Source of the DNA: Vicinamibacterales bacterium | GTDB lineage: Bacteria > Acidobacteriota > Vicinamibacteria > Vicinamibacterales > JAKQTR01 | Length of the DNA: 49,214 bases | Assembly: GCA_025456345.1 (NCBI GenBank) | Contig: JALOKU010000016.1 | Span: forward strand, 1 to 49,214 | Direction: 5' to 3' | Notes under the pieces: model-generated | Database searches by the model: none | What the model saw: only the letters and a program-made list of their open reading frames with translations | What the model was told of the DNA's origin: nothing | Shown: positions 7,285 to 16,288 of the stretch, in pieces | How the letters are laid out: every line of letters starts with the position of its first letter | How positions within the stretch are numbered: the stretch's first letter is position 1 | Program-made: the position numbers and the translations under genes

Positions 7285-8580
7285 ATGGCAAACAGCACCG
7301 ACTGGGCGCGCGAGCAAACGTCCCGCGTCCGCGACTTCTACAACGTCTACACCCGCGGGTTCTCGGCCGAGGCTTTCCAGCGCCTCTTCACCCGCGACAC
7401 CCGCGACGCGTACCGCTACTTCTCGAACGCGGTCGATCGGGAAGCGTTGGCCGCGCTGCCCTGGTGGAAGCGGCCCGCCGTGTTCGCGCGCGGGTTCTTC
7501 CTGGCCGTCACCATGAAGATGTCGCCAGCCCGGCGCGTGCTGTTCGCGCTGGCGCTCGCGGCGGCGGTCATCGGCCTCGTGGTGATGCTCCGCGGGATTC
7601 ACGCCGTGTGGATCCCGATCGACCCGATCGTCCTCCGCTTCCCGCTGCCGGCCCCTGAATGGCCCGCGGGCACGGCGTGGCTCATCCTGTCGATCCTCGG
7701 CCTCACGTTTCTCATCCTCCTCGAGGTCTTCGAGCGGCTGTCGCTCAAGAACGACCTCGAGATCGCCCGCGACATTCAGCAGGCGATGCTGCCGAGGGGC
7801 CTCTACTCGAGCGGCGGCCTCGAGGCGTTCGGCGCCACGCGCGCGGCCAACACCGTGGGCGGCGATTTCTACGACATCCTGCCGCGCCCCGACGGCCGGG
7901 TCGTCATCGCCCTCGGCGACGTGGCTGGCAAGGGCAGCCCGGCGGCGCTGCTCATGGCAATTCTCCTCGCCATGCTGCGCACGCTGCTCGACGAAGGCCT
8001 CGACGCGGTGCCGCTCATCAGCCGCCTCAACGTCCAGATCCTGCGCCACGCGCCCTCGTCGCGCTTCATCACGCTGCAGTTCGTCAGCATCGACCCGGCA
8101 ACGGGCGACCTGGTGGCGGTCAACGCCGGGCACCTGCCGGGGCTCATCCGCCGGCGCAGCGGCGACTTCGAGCGCCTGACCGCCGGGGGCATCGCCCTCG
8201 GCCTGTTCGACAGCTCGGAGTACGTCGCCCAGCAGGCACGGCTCGAGCCCGGCGACCTGCTCGTGCTCTACAGCGACGGCATCACCGAGGCCGAAAGCCC
8301 CTCGGGCGCGCCCTTCGACGAGGAGGGCCTCGTCGCCCTCATCCGGGCCCACGGCGACAATCCGAGCCTGCCCGACGTCGGCACGGCGATCATCAGGGCC
8401 GTCGAGCGCCACGCGCAGGACGTGCGCTTCGCGGACGACCTCACCGTGCTGCTGGCGCGCCGGCCTCTTGCGGCGGAGGGCCGCCCGATTCCTGATACGG
8501 CCTCCGACCTCGCGCCTAGCGCCCAGCCCCCAGCGCCTGATCCCGAGCCCCAGACCCCGCCGGCAGCGCCCGGCGTCTAA
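7285..8580 (+). CDS. Membrane-anchored PP2C/SpoIIE-type serine phosphatase (RsbU-like)
   Basis: Probably dephosphorylates an anti-sigma-factor antagonist or similar protein. The 431-residue protein has an N-terminal cytoplasmic part, two transmembrane helices (about 86-107 and 130-150), a short coiled linker (EVFERLSLKNDLEIARDIQQ) and a SpoIIE domain. Metal-binding motifs are visible: GGDFYDILP (about 192-200), GDVAGKG (about 211-217), NAGHLPGL, YSDGITEAES (about 330-339) and the final FADDLTVLL. The C-terminal tail (APSAQPPAPDPEPQTPPAAP) is low complexity; its DNA (about 8512-8560) is heptamer-like, so repeat DNA seems to have been drafted as coding. No partner anti-sigma genes are adjacent. 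Confidence 0.87.
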   Translation: MANSTDWAREQTSRVRDFYNVYTRGFSAEAFQRLFTRDTRDAYRYFSNAVDREALAALPWWKRPAVFARGFFLAVTMKMSPARRVLFALALAAAVIGLVVMLRGIHAVWIPIDPIVLRFPLPAPEWPAGTAWLILSILGLTFLILLEVFERLSLKNDLEIARDIQQAMLPRGLYSSGGLEAFGATRAANTVGGDFYDILPRPDGRVVIALGDVAGKGSPAALLMAILLAMLRTLLDEGLDAVPLISRLNVQILRHAPSSRFITLQFVSIDPATGDLVAVNAGHLPGLIRRRSGDFERLTAGGIALGLFDSSEYVAQQARLEPGDLLVLYSDGITEAESPSGAPFDEEGLVALIRAHGDNPSLPDVGTAIIRAVERHAQDVRFADDLTVLLARRPLAAEGRPIPDTASDLAPSAQPPAPDPEPQTPPAAPGV

Positions 8581-8585
8581 CTGTC

Positions 8586-11327
8586 ATGAGGCGATCCGCA
8601 GGCGCGCTCGTCCTTCTCGTGCTGGCGCTGGGCCAGGCGGCAGGAACTTACGCCCAGCAGCCCCCGCCGGTTGACGGCATTGTCCGCCTGCTGCTGCGGC
8701 TCGAGCAGGCGATGCAGGCCGGCGACCCAGACGCCTACATGGACCAGCTTTCGGCCGTGGCCGACCGCCGGTTCGCGAAGGAGGCGTCGCGCGCGCTCAT
8801 CGGTCCCGGCATCACGCGGGCGGTGATGCGCGAACGGGATCGCGCGCCGCTTGACGGCACGCTGCCCGGCGACGGCTACCGCCTCATGGTCGAGATTCTC
8901 ACCGAACGCGGCGCGCGGGCGCGCATCGACACCTGGCGCCTCGACATCCGGCGCGTTCCCACCAGGACGAGCGAGGACGAATGGCGCGTGGCGGGCCAGC
9001 AGGCGCTCTCCTCGGTCGACGGCCTTCACCGCCTGGCGCTCGACCCCTCGAAGGCCTACCGCGCACGCAATCTCGTGGTCCGGTCCGACGACCTCGAGAT
9101 CCGCGTTCCCGACGGGCATGTGTTCATCGCCGACACCGCCGAGGGCCCCACCGCCGCCGTGATCCTGGCCGGCGACGGCGGCACGATGTCGTTCCGGCCC
9201 GCTCCCGAGGCGGAACGCGAGCAGGTGCGCATCTACGCCGGGAGCGATGCCATCAAGACGGGCGCCGACGAGGCGTTCCTCCGCTTCAGCCCTTCGGAGT
9301 TCGCCGCGCGCCTTCCTGCCGAAAGCCTGACCGAGGAGGCGGCGGACCCGGCCCTGTTCCGGCGCGCCGACGCGACGTTCAGGGAGCACGTCACCATGTC
9401 CTACGGCCTTGACCTCGCGGATCTCAGCCGGGACACCTGGTCGCTCCCGCCGGCCGCGGGAGATTTTCTCGCCGAGATCCGCACGCGCCGCTTCCAGACG
9501 CTGACCTATTCCAAGTCCGCCAACGACCCGGAGGACATCTCGGTGTTCGACCGGCGGCGGCGGCGCAACATCTCCGTGTACTCGTCGGCGGCGCGCCTGG
9601 CGGCCGGCGGCGTCGACGAGGACGAGCGGGCGGCATTCAACATCACCCACTATGAGCTTGACGTGGCATTCGATCCCGCCCGGCAGTGGCTGGACGGCCG
9701 CGCCCTGCTGCACCTGCGCGTCCGTGCCGGCGCCGTCAACAACTTGACGCTGCGCCTCGCCGAGAACCTCACGGTCCGTTCGATCTACAGCAAGGAGTTC
9801 GGCCGCCTGCTGTCGCTGCGGGTCCGCGGCCAGAACAACATCATCGTCAATCTCAACGGATACGCGACGCGCGGCACCGAGATCGTGCTGGACGTCGCGT
9901 ACTCCGGCCGCCTGGAACCCGCGGAGCCCGATCGCGAGGCGCTTTGGCCGCAGTTCCCGCAGGATCGGCCCGAGGTCAGCGAGGGGCTGTCGTTTCCGAG
10001 GGAGACGAGCCTGCTCTACTCCACCCGCACGTACTGGTATCCGCAGGGGTCGTCTGGCGACTACGCCACGGCCGTGATGCACCTCACCGTGCCCGAGACG
10101 TTCCAGATGGCGGCGAGCGGCGAACTGGCGCCAGGCTCGCCGGTGGTGGTGCCGGGGCTCGAACGTCAGCCCTCGGGCCGCCGCTACACGTTCGACGCCA
10201 GGCAGCCGGTCCGGTATCTCGCCTGCCTGATCAGCCGGCTGGTCCGCATCGACGCGCGCACGGTGTCGCTGGTGGAGCCACTGGCGAGCCTCGCGGCGGG
10301 CGGTGCGGGCGCGCTGCCCGCCGATCCGCTGCCGGCTGGTTCGTTCAACAGCGAGCTCGATCTCACCGTCGAGGCCAATCCGAGGCAGGTGGTCCGGGGC
10401 CGCCAGGCCGCGCCGGTGGCGGCCGACGTCATGTCGTACTACACGTCGATCATCGGCGACTCGCCCTACCCCACGATCACCCTCGCGCTGGTCGAGAAGG
10501 AGCTCCCCGGCGGGCACGGCCCGGCGTATCTGGCGGTGCTGTACCAGCCGCTGCCGACCACCACGACGAGCTGGGCGAACGACCCGGCCGCGTTCGCCTC
10601 GTTCCCCGAGTACTTCATCGCCCACGAACTGGCGCACCAGTGGTGGGGCCAGGCGGTGGGCTGGCGCACGTATCACGACCAGTGGATCAGCGAGGGCTTC
10701 GCGCAGTACTTCTCCGCGCTCTACGCCCGCAAGCGCCGCGGCGACGTGCTCTTCGGCGACATGCTCCGGCGGATGGCGAAGTGGGCGCGCGATCAGGGCA
10801 AGTCGGGCCCGATCTCTCTCGGCTACCGCCTCGGCCACATCCAGGGCGACACGCGCATCTTCCGCGCCATTGTCTACAACAAGTCGGCGGTCGTGCTGCA
10901 CATGCTCCGGCGCGTGATCGGCGACGACGCGTTCTTCCGCGGCATCCGCCGGCTCTACTTCGGGGCGCGTTTCGCCAAGGTGGGCACCGACGACGTGCGG
11001 GCGGCGTTCGAGAAGGAGAGCGGACAGGATCTCGCGCGGTTCTTCGACATGTGGATTGGCGGCTCGGGCACGCCGGCGGTAGCGTTTTCGTGGGACCGCG
11101 CGGCCGGCGGCGCGGCGCCCGAGGTGGCGCTGCGCATCGAGCAGCGCGGCAGGGAGAGCGAGTTTCCCGTCACCGTGACGCTGCACTACGCCAACGGCGC
11201 GGCCGAGGACAGGCAGGTCGTCGTGCGCGAGCGGGCGGCCGAGTACCGCCTGCCGCTCAAAGGCGAACTGCGGAACATCACGCTCAACCGGGACGGGTTG
11301 ACGCCGCTGGAGATAGTGGGACGGTAG
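8586..11327 (+). CDS. Secreted M1-family zinc metallopeptidase (aminopeptidase N-like)
   Basis: Exported peptidase. The 913-residue protein starts with a signal peptide (MRRSAGALVLLVLALGQAAG, cleavage near TYAQQ). The catalytic site is H680-E-L-A-H684 followed by E703 in WISEGFAQYF, the HExxH-x18-E zinc site of gluzincins. The substrate motif GAMEN is not conserved; GGHGPAYLAV stands in its place, so true aminopeptidase activity is unsure. Residues 1-320 form an extra N-terminal region unlike classic PepN; the M1-like beta domain starts near HYELDVAFDPARQWLDG (about 354). The ATG is 5 nt after the SpoIIE stop, suggesting co-transcription. The TAG stop is the first triplet of a CTAGGGG heptamer array. 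Confidence 0.87.
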   Translation: MRRSAGALVLLVLALGQAAGTYAQQPPPVDGIVRLLLRLEQAMQAGDPDAYMDQLSAVADRRFAKEASRALIGPGITRAVMRERDRAPLDGTLPGDGYRLMVEILTERGARARIDTWRLDIRRVPTRTSEDEWRVAGQQALSSVDGLHRLALDPSKAYRARNLVVRSDDLEIRVPDGHVFIADTAEGPTAAVILAGDGGTMSFRPAPEAEREQVRIYAGSDAIKTGADEAFLRFSPSEFAARLPAESLTEEAADPALFRRADATFREHVTMSYGLDLADLSRDTWSLPPAAGDFLAEIRTRRFQTLTYSKSANDPEDISVFDRRRRRNISVYSSAARLAAGGVDEDERAAFNITHYELDVAFDPARQWLDGRALLHLRVRAGAVNNLTLRLAENLTVRSIYSKEFGRLLSLRVRGQNNIIVNLNGYATRGTEIVLDVAYSGRLEPAEPDREALWPQFPQDRPEVSEGLSFPRETSLLYSTRTYWYPQGSSGDYATAVMHLTVPETFQMAASGELAPGSPVVVPGLERQPSGRRYTFDARQPVRYLACLISRLVRIDARTVSLVEPLASLAAGGAGALPADPLPAGSFNSELDLTVEANPRQVVRGRQAAPVAADVMSYYTSIIGDSPYPTITLALVEKELPGGHGPAYLAVLYQPLPTTTTSWANDPAAFASFPEYFIAHELAHQWWGQAVGWRTYHDQWISEGFAQYFSALYARKRRGDVLFGDMLRRMAKWARDQGKSGPISLGYRLGHIQGDTRIFRAIVYNKSAVVLHMLRRVIGDDAFFRGIRRLYFGARFAKVGTDDVRAAFEKESGQDLARFFDMWIGGSGTPAVAFSWDRAAGGAAPEVALRIEQRGRESEFPVTVTLHYANGAAEDRQVVVRERAAEYRLPLKGELRNITLNRDGLTPLEIVGR

Positions 11328-11474
11328 GGGCTAGGGGCTAGGCGCTGGGCGCTAGTCGGTCGCGCTTCGCGCGGGGATACACTGTACAGCTGAACACGCC
11401 CACTAGCCCCTAGCGCCTAGCCCTTAGCCCCTGTTCTTCACACTAGCGCCTAGCGCCTAGTCCCTAGCCCCTAG
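11325..11474. repeat. Heptamer inverted-repeat element, CTAGGSG arms with the second core type (element C)
   Basis: TAGGGGC heptamers, a core reading AGTCGGTCGCGCTTCGCGCG then ATACACTGTACAGCTGAACA, then right-arm heptamers, and a second right-arm array (11433-11474). The core is the reverse complement of the second half of the element at 22401-22520. The array begins with the stop codon of the M1 peptidase and ends at the -10-like box of nuoG. Confidence 0.87.
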
Positions 11475-11480
11475 TATCAT
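11475..11480 (+). promoter_or_regulatory. -10-like box 6 nt before the nuoG start (leaderless geometry)
   Basis: TATCAT, then TCCCCC, then ATG at 11487. There is no Shine-Dalgarno sequence. The hexamer directly abuts the heptamer array. The same 6-nt spacing recurs before the starts at 27363, 30939, 31116 and 31958. Confidence 0.5.
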
Positions 11481-11486
11481 TCCCCC

Positions 11487-13262
11487 ATGGAAACCGTCTC
11501 CCTGAAGATCGACGGGCGCGACATCACCGTGGCCAAGGGCAAGACCATTCTCGAAGCCGCGCTCGACAACGGCATCTCCATCCCCTTCTACTGCTATCAC
11601 CCGGGTATCGGGGTCGAGGGCTCCTGCCGCGTGTGCATCGTGAAAGTCGAGAAGATGCCCAAGCTGCAGACGTCGTGCTCGACGGTGTGCACCGACGGCA
11701 TGGTGGTCGCGACCAGCACCCCGGAAGTGGTGCAGGCCAGGGCCAGCGTCTTCGAGTTCCTGCTGATCAACCACCCGCTCGACTGCCCGGTGTGCGACAA
11801 GGGCGGCGAGTGCCCGCTGCAGGACTACTCCTACGCCTTCGGGCCGGCAGGCAGCCGGATGGAGTTCCCGCGCCGCACGTTCGACGGCGAAGGTGTCAGC
11901 GCGGACGTGGACTTCGGGCCGACGCTCATGCTGAACCGCAACCGCTGCATCATGTGCACGCGGTGCGTCCGGTTCATGAAGGAGATCGATGCCGACGCGC
12001 AGATCGGCATCGTCGATCGCGGCGGCCACAGCCAGATCGCCACCTTCGGGGAGCGCGGCGTGCACTCGCTCATCTCGGGCAACCTGATGGACGTGTGCCC
12101 GGTGGGCGCCATCACGACGCGCGACTACCGCTTCAAGTCGCGCCCCTGGGACAACCCGCTCGCGGTCGACACCACGTGCACGCTGTGCTCGAAGGGATGC
12201 AGCACGACGGCCTGGCTGAAGGCGATGCCCGAGTGGGCGAAAGGCGCGCGCCTCATCCGCTTCACGCCGCGGTACAACCCCGATATCAACGGCTACTGGA
12301 TGTGCGACATCGGCCGGTTCCAGTACCACTGGGTCGAAGGCGACGCGCGGCTCACAACCCCGCTGCTCCGGCAGGGCTCGGGCGCGCAGGCGAAGTCCAC
12401 CTGGGGCGGCGCTCTCGCCACCGTGCGCGAACGGCTGCTGCCGGTTGCGAAGGAGCAGGCGGCCGGGTTCCGGATGCTGGTCTCGGCCCATGCGTCGCAC
12501 GAGGAGCTGTACCTGGTCCGCCAGTTGGTCGGCCAGATGCCCGGCTCGAATGTCGAGTCGGCGGTGGCCGTGTCGTGGCGATTGTCCGCGAAGGTGCAAC
12601 CCAAGGGAACGAAGTTCACGGTGCCGCCGGCCGACGCGCCGAACGTGGCGGGCGCGCGGGCGATGGGCTTCCGCGTGCCGGAAGGCGCCGATGCCGCGTG
12701 CGACATCGGCGCGCTCCGGAAGGAGGTCGCATCTGGCGCGGTGAAGGCCCTCTACGTGATCGACCCCGGGCCCGAGGGCAGCATCGGCGACGTGCAGTGG
12801 GTGATAGACGCGCGCGCCAACGGCACGCTGCCGCTGCTCATCGTCCAGGGCGTCCAGATGACGCCGCTCGCGGCAGCCGCCGACATCGTGCTGCCGGGTT
12901 CCGCGTGGGTGGAAAAGGAAGCAACCTACACGAACGACCTCGGATTGCTGCAGGCGACGGCCCGGGTGATGGCGCCTCCCGGCGACGCCCACGAGGACTG
13001 GCGCGTCATCGCCGATGTGGCTACCGCGGCCGGCATCACCACCAGTTACGCCGACGCGCAGGCTGTGCGCGCCGCCATCGCCGCGGCCATGGGCGGCGAG
13101 CCGGCGTTCGCGGGCATCGCCGGCGTCGCGTTCCCGAAGCCGCAGGCCGCGAAGACCTGGCTGCAGGCGTCGAACCCCTCGGAGCGCTGGAAGTGGGATC
13201 ACATGTTTCAGGATCTCCCGCCCGTGAAGGGGTTCCCGCTCCTGCTTAGAGAGCGGGAGTAG
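11487..13262 (+). CDS. nuoG: NuoG-like iron-sulfur protein (NADH-quinone oxidoreductase subunit G family)
   Basis: Iron-sulfur subunit of complex I or of a NAD-linked dehydrogenase/hydrogenase. The 591-residue protein has a 2Fe-2S domain (C36, C47, C50, C64), a His-Cys cluster region HPLDCPVCDKGGECPLQD (about 95-112), two 4Fe-4S motifs NRCIMCTRCVRF and LMDVCPVGAI, and a further cysteine cluster TTCTLCSKGCST (about 229-240) starting a molybdopterin-like domain. That last domain is short, with PGSAWVEKEATYTNDLG conserved; the whole is at the small end for NuoG. No other nuo gene is nearby, so the complex is unclear. The start is the ATG lying 6 nt after a TATCAT box. Confidence 0.83.
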   Translation: METVSLKIDGRDITVAKGKTILEAALDNGISIPFYCYHPGIGVEGSCRVCIVKVEKMPKLQTSCSTVCTDGMVVATSTPEVVQARASVFEFLLINHPLDCPVCDKGGECPLQDYSYAFGPAGSRMEFPRRTFDGEGVSADVDFGPTLMLNRNRCIMCTRCVRFMKEIDADAQIGIVDRGGHSQIATFGERGVHSLISGNLMDVCPVGAITTRDYRFKSRPWDNPLAVDTTCTLCSKGCSTTAWLKAMPEWAKGARLIRFTPRYNPDINGYWMCDIGRFQYHWVEGDARLTTPLLRQGSGAQAKSTWGGALATVRERLLPVAKEQAAGFRMLVSAHASHEELYLVRQLVGQMPGSNVESAVAVSWRLSAKVQPKGTKFTVPPADAPNVAGARAMGFRVPEGADAACDIGALRKEVASGAVKALYVIDPGPEGSIGDVQWVIDARANGTLPLLIVQGVQMTPLAAAADIVLPGSAWVEKEATYTNDLGLLQATARVMAPPGDAHEDWRVIADVATAAGITTSYADAQAVRAAIAAAMGGEPAFAGIAGVAFPKPQAAKTWLQASNPSERWKWDHMFQDLPPVKGFPLLLRERE

Positions 13263-13263
13263 T

Positions 13264-13309
13264 CAGAAGCAAGAAGCAAGAAGTGAGAAGTAAGAAGTAA
13301 GAAGCAAGA
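13264..13309. repeat. Heptamer tandem array, GAAGCAA/GAAGTAA family
   Basis: Six units with period 7: CAGAAGC, AAGAAGC, AAGAAGT, GAGAAGT, AAGAAGT, AAGAAGC. It starts 2 bp after the nuoG stop. Only one arm is present; no core or inverted arm follows. Confidence 0.85.
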
Positions 13310-13339
13310 CACGGCGAAGGCCGTGGGTGGCCGGGGCGC

Positions 13340-13393
13340 TTCCCATCTGCGCGCAGGGAGGACAGGCGAAGGTCACCCGAGCACAGATGGGAA
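13340..13393. promoter_or_regulatory. Perfect 10-bp inverted repeat upstream of dsbD
   Basis: TTCCCATCTG (13340-13349) and CAGATGGGAA (13384-13393) are perfect reverse complements 34 bp apart, ending 50 bp before the dsbD ATG. It may be an mRNA stem-loop or an operator. No known motif is recognised. Confidence 0.45.
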
Positions 13394-13442
13394 CGGCCCG
13401 GACAGGACCCGCGGCCGAGTGCAGATTGGCACGAAGGCCATA

Positions 13443-15185
13443 ATGAGAAAGCTCGCGCTCGTTCTGTGTATCGTCGGCGTCGCCGCCGCCGTCACCGTGT
13501 CCGCGCAAATCAAGCGTCCCCAAGCCACCGTCACGCCGCTTGTCGAGCGCCAGGCCGCGGCCGCCGGCAGCGCCGTGCGCCTCGCGCTGAAAGTGTCGCT
13601 CCCCGAGAACCTGCACACGCAGTCGAACAAGCCGCTCGACCCGACGCTTATTCCGACGGTGCTGACCATCGACGCGCCGGCCGGCGTGACGGTGGACGAG
13701 ATTGTCTATCCGGCCGCGATCGCTCTGAAGCAGGAGGGGCTGGAGCAGCCGCTCGCGGTTTTCGAGCACGAGTTCCTCGTGGGCGCGCAGGTGACGCTCA
13801 GCTCGAACGTCCCCGGCGGCGAGCTGACGCTGCCGGGCCGGCTGCGCTACCAGGCGTGCAACGACATGATGTGCTTCGCGCCCGTCACGACGGAGTTCGC
13901 GTGGAGCCTCCGCGTCGTGCCGGCCGGCAGCCGCGTGGACGGCGCCGCCGACCCCGCGTTCGCGTCAATCGCATTCGGCCGCGGCGAGCAACCCGTCAGC
14001 CGGCCGGACGCCCAGCCTGGCCCGGCGCCGGGAGCCGCAACGCCGGCGGCCGCCGGCAACATGGACGTGGTGAAGGCGCTCGACGGCTTTACCGTGCTCG
14101 GCACCACCGGCGGCTATCTCGGCGTCGACGAGTTCCTCACCTTCATCCGCAACGCCGAGACGGGCGTCAAGGAGCGGGGCATGTTCGAGGGCCGGGGGCC
14201 GCTCGCCATCCTGCTGATCGTGCTCCTCGGCGGCCTCGCGCTGAACCTCACGCCCTGCGTCCTGCCGATGATCCCGATCAACATCGCCATCATCGGCGCC
14301 GGCGCCCAGGCTGGTTCCCGCGCACGCGGCTTCCTGCTCGGTTCCGCCTACGGCGCCGCCATGGCACTGGTCTACGGCCTCATCGGCCTCGTGGTGATCC
14401 TCACCGCCGGCACCTTCGGCACCATCAACTCGTCGCCGTGGTTCAACCTCGGCATCGCGGTCCTGTTCGTCGTCCTGGCCCTCGCGATGTTCGACGTCCT
14501 CGTGATCGACTTCTCGCGCCTCGGCAGCAGCTTCAAACCGGGCGCCAGCCGCGGGTCGATCGCGCTGGCGTTCACGATGGGCGCCGTGGCGGCGTTGCTC
14601 GCCGGCGCCTGCGTCGCGCCCGTGGTCATCCAGGTCGTCCTCTTCTCCAGCAACATGTACGCGGCGGGCACGACGCTCGCCTTGGCGCTGCCCTTCTGCC
14701 TCGGCCTCGGCATGGCGCTGCCCTGGCCCTTCATCGGCGCCGGCCTTGCGGCGCTGCCGAAACCCGGCATGTGGATGGTTCGCGTGAAGCAGGCCTTTGG
14801 CGTGTTCATCCTCGCCACCGCCATCTACTACGGCTACCAGGCGTACACGCTGTTCGCCAACCGATGGGTCGATCCGTCGGCCGTGCAGGCCAGCGTCGAG
14901 GCGCAACTGAAGTCCGGCTGGCACAACTCGCTCGCCCAGGGCATCGCCGCCGCCCGCGCCGAGCAGAAACCGCTGCTCATCGACTTCTGGGCCACCTGGT
15001 GCAAGAACTGCCTGACGATGGACACGACCACGTTCGAGGACGAGAAGGTGAAGGCTGCGCTCTCGGGCTTCGTGAAGGTGAAGTTCCAGGCCGAAGACCT
15101 CGACGCGCAGCCTGCCAAGGCGCTGATGCAGAAGTTCGACGCCGTCGGCCTGCCGACCTACGTCATCCTGCGGCCGAACCCGTGA
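13443..15185 (+). CDS. dsbD: Thiol:disulfide interchange protein DsbD
   Basis: Carries electrons from cytoplasmic thioredoxin across the inner membrane to periplasmic disulfide proteins. The 580-residue protein has a signal peptide (MRKLALVLCIVGVAAAVTVS), an N-terminal domain with CNDMMC (about 140-145), an eight-helix membrane domain with NLTPCVLPMIPINI and AGACVAPVVIQVV (the two redox cysteines), and a thioredoxin-like domain with IDFWATWCKNCLTMD. The N-terminal CNDMMC resembles the DsbD-alpha CxDxxxC site. The start at 13443 is chosen because an upstream in-frame ATG would add a non-signal 40-residue leader. The protein stops at PTYVILRPNP, a few residues after the cis-Pro strand, so the last helix of the thioredoxin fold is missing. 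A cluster of repeat hairpins begins right after the stop. Confidence 0.88.
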   Translation: MRKLALVLCIVGVAAAVTVSAQIKRPQATVTPLVERQAAAAGSAVRLALKVSLPENLHTQSNKPLDPTLIPTVLTIDAPAGVTVDEIVYPAAIALKQEGLEQPLAVFEHEFLVGAQVTLSSNVPGGELTLPGRLRYQACNDMMCFAPVTTEFAWSLRVVPAGSRVDGAADPAFASIAFGRGEQPVSRPDAQPGPAPGAATPAAAGNMDVVKALDGFTVLGTTGGYLGVDEFLTFIRNAETGVKERGMFEGRGPLAILLIVLLGGLALNLTPCVLPMIPINIAIIGAGAQAGSRARGFLLGSAYGAAMALVYGLIGLVVILTAGTFGTINSSPWFNLGIAVLFVVLALAMFDVLVIDFSRLGSSFKPGASRGSIALAFTMGAVAALLAGACVAPVVIQVVLFSSNMYAAGTTLALALPFCLGLGMALPWPFIGAGLAALPKPGMWMVRVKQAFGVFILATAIYYGYQAYTLFANRWVDPSAVQASVEAQLKSGWHNSLAQGIAAARAEQKPLLIDFWATWCKNCLTMDTTTFEDEKVKAALSGFVKVKFQAEDLDAQPAKALMQKFDAVGLPTYVILRPNP

Positions 15186-15216
15186 CCATCGACACCCGAA
15201 TCCCGGGGTCTGCCAG

Positions 15217-15312
15217 CCCTGAGCGTAGCCGAAGGGAAGACCCCGGTCTCCTGTCGCCAGATGGAGGTCGGGGCTTCAGCCCCGGCGGGCGGGCCGGGCC
15301 CTCAGGCCCGGC
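15217..15312. repeat. Cluster of REP-like hairpins between dsbD and the flippase-like gene
   Basis: Holds CCCTGAGCGTAGCCGAAGGG (15217-15236), the stem CGGGGCT/AGCCCCG (15269-15284) and the stem GCCGGGCC/GGCCCGGC with a CTCA loop (15293-15312). The first is a member of the CCCTGAGC...GAAGGG family that recurs at 30664, 44804, 47359 and 47612. No gene lies here; a GTG at 15182 would read through it, but the product is low complexity. Confidence 0.75.
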
Positions 15313-15328
15313 TGGCAGCCGCCGTGCT

Positions 15329-16288
15329 GTGTCCACCCTGATCAAGGTGGCCGTCACGGCGGCTCTCTACCTCGCGGTGTTCTACACGATCGATGTCGGG
15401 AAGCTCTGGGAGCGGCTGCAGACCGTGCGCGTGGCCTGGGTGGCCCTCGGCGTCCTGGTGTACGCGGGCGGCCAGTGGCTCAGCGCGTGGCGGTGGTGGC
15501 TGCTGCTGCGGCCCGTCCGCCTCGAGGTGCCCTACCTGCGCATGGTCGGGTTCTACTTCATCGGCATGTTCTTCAACATCTTCCTCCCGACCATCGTCGG
15601 GGGCGATGCGGTGAAGGCCCTGCTGCTCGTGCGCGAGACCGGCGCGCCCGCGCGCTCGACGATGAGCGTGTTCATGGAACGCAACGTCGGGTTGTTCGCG
15701 CTGCTGGCCATCGCCACCGCGGCGGCGTTCGTGGCCCCGCCGGTGGACGTGAAGGGCTTCAACCTCCTGCAGTTGACGCTGCTCGTGTTCGCCGGGTTCG
15801 TCGCGGCGAACCTCGTGCTGGCGAACAGGCCCGCGTACCGGCTGGTGGACTATCTCGTGGCGCTGACGCCTCTCGCGCGGATCAGGTCGCGCGCCGCGTC
15901 GCTCTACGAGGCGCTGGTGCCCTACCGCGAGGCGCGTTGGAGAGGCCTCATCGGGGCCGCCGTCGCGCAGTCGTTCCTGTTCCAGGCGGTCGTGATCCTC
16001 GTGGTATTCTTGAACGCCAACGCGCTGGGCTTGCGCGTGCCCGTGTCTGCCCTGGCCGTGTTCGTGCCGCTCGTTTCGCTCGCGGGCATGCTGCCTGTCA
16101 GCGTGAACGGCCTGGGCATCCGCGAAGCGCTGTATCTCCTGCTGTTCGGGCAGATCGGCGTGCCGCCTGACGCGGCCGTTTCCATGGCGTTGCTGTACTT
16201 CGCCGTGACGCTGGCCGCCAGCCTGCCTGGCGGCGTCGTATACGCGTTGCAGCGCGGGCCCCGGAGCCCGTCGAAGAGGACCTCATGA
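15329..16288 (+). CDS. Lysylphosphatidylglycerol synthase/AglD-like flippase transmembrane protein (UPF0104 type)
   Basis: Inner-membrane protein of the LPG synthetase transmembrane family, some of whose members are thought to flip lipids. The 319-residue protein has seven or eight hydrophobic helices. Family motifs are ALGVLVYAGGQWLSAWRWWLLL (shown in part here), YFIGMFFNIFLPTIVGGDAVK (positions about 70-91 in the protein), MSVFMERNVGLFALL and LAGMLPVSVNGLGIREA near residue 256. The start is taken as GTG 15329, where the first helix begins; no clear ribosome binding site is present. A GTG at 15182 overlapping the dsbD stop as GTGA is an alternative, but it would translate a block of repeat hairpins. 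Its stop overlaps the next gene as ATGA. Confidence 0.8.
   Translation: MSTLIKVAVTAALYLAVFYTIDVGKLWERLQTVRVAWVALGVLVYAGGQWLSAWRWWLLLRPVRLEVPYLRMVGFYFIGMFFNIFLPTIVGGDAVKALLLVRETGAPARSTMSVFMERNVGLFALLAIATAAAFVAPPVDVKGFNLLQLTLLVFAGFVAANLVLANRPAYRLVDYLVALTPLARIRSRAASLYEALVPYREARWRGLIGAAVAQSFLFQAVVILVVFLNANALGLRVPVSALAVFVPLVSLAGMLPVSVNGLGIREALYLLLFGQIGVPPDAAVSMALLYFAVTLAASLPGGVVYALQRGPRSPSKRTS

Noticed and set aside
8577..11186. An 869-codon open frame on the minus strand across the M1 peptidase gene
   Set aside because: It is the antisense shadow of a clear peptidase gene; composition is His/Arg/Val-rich and no domain is visible.
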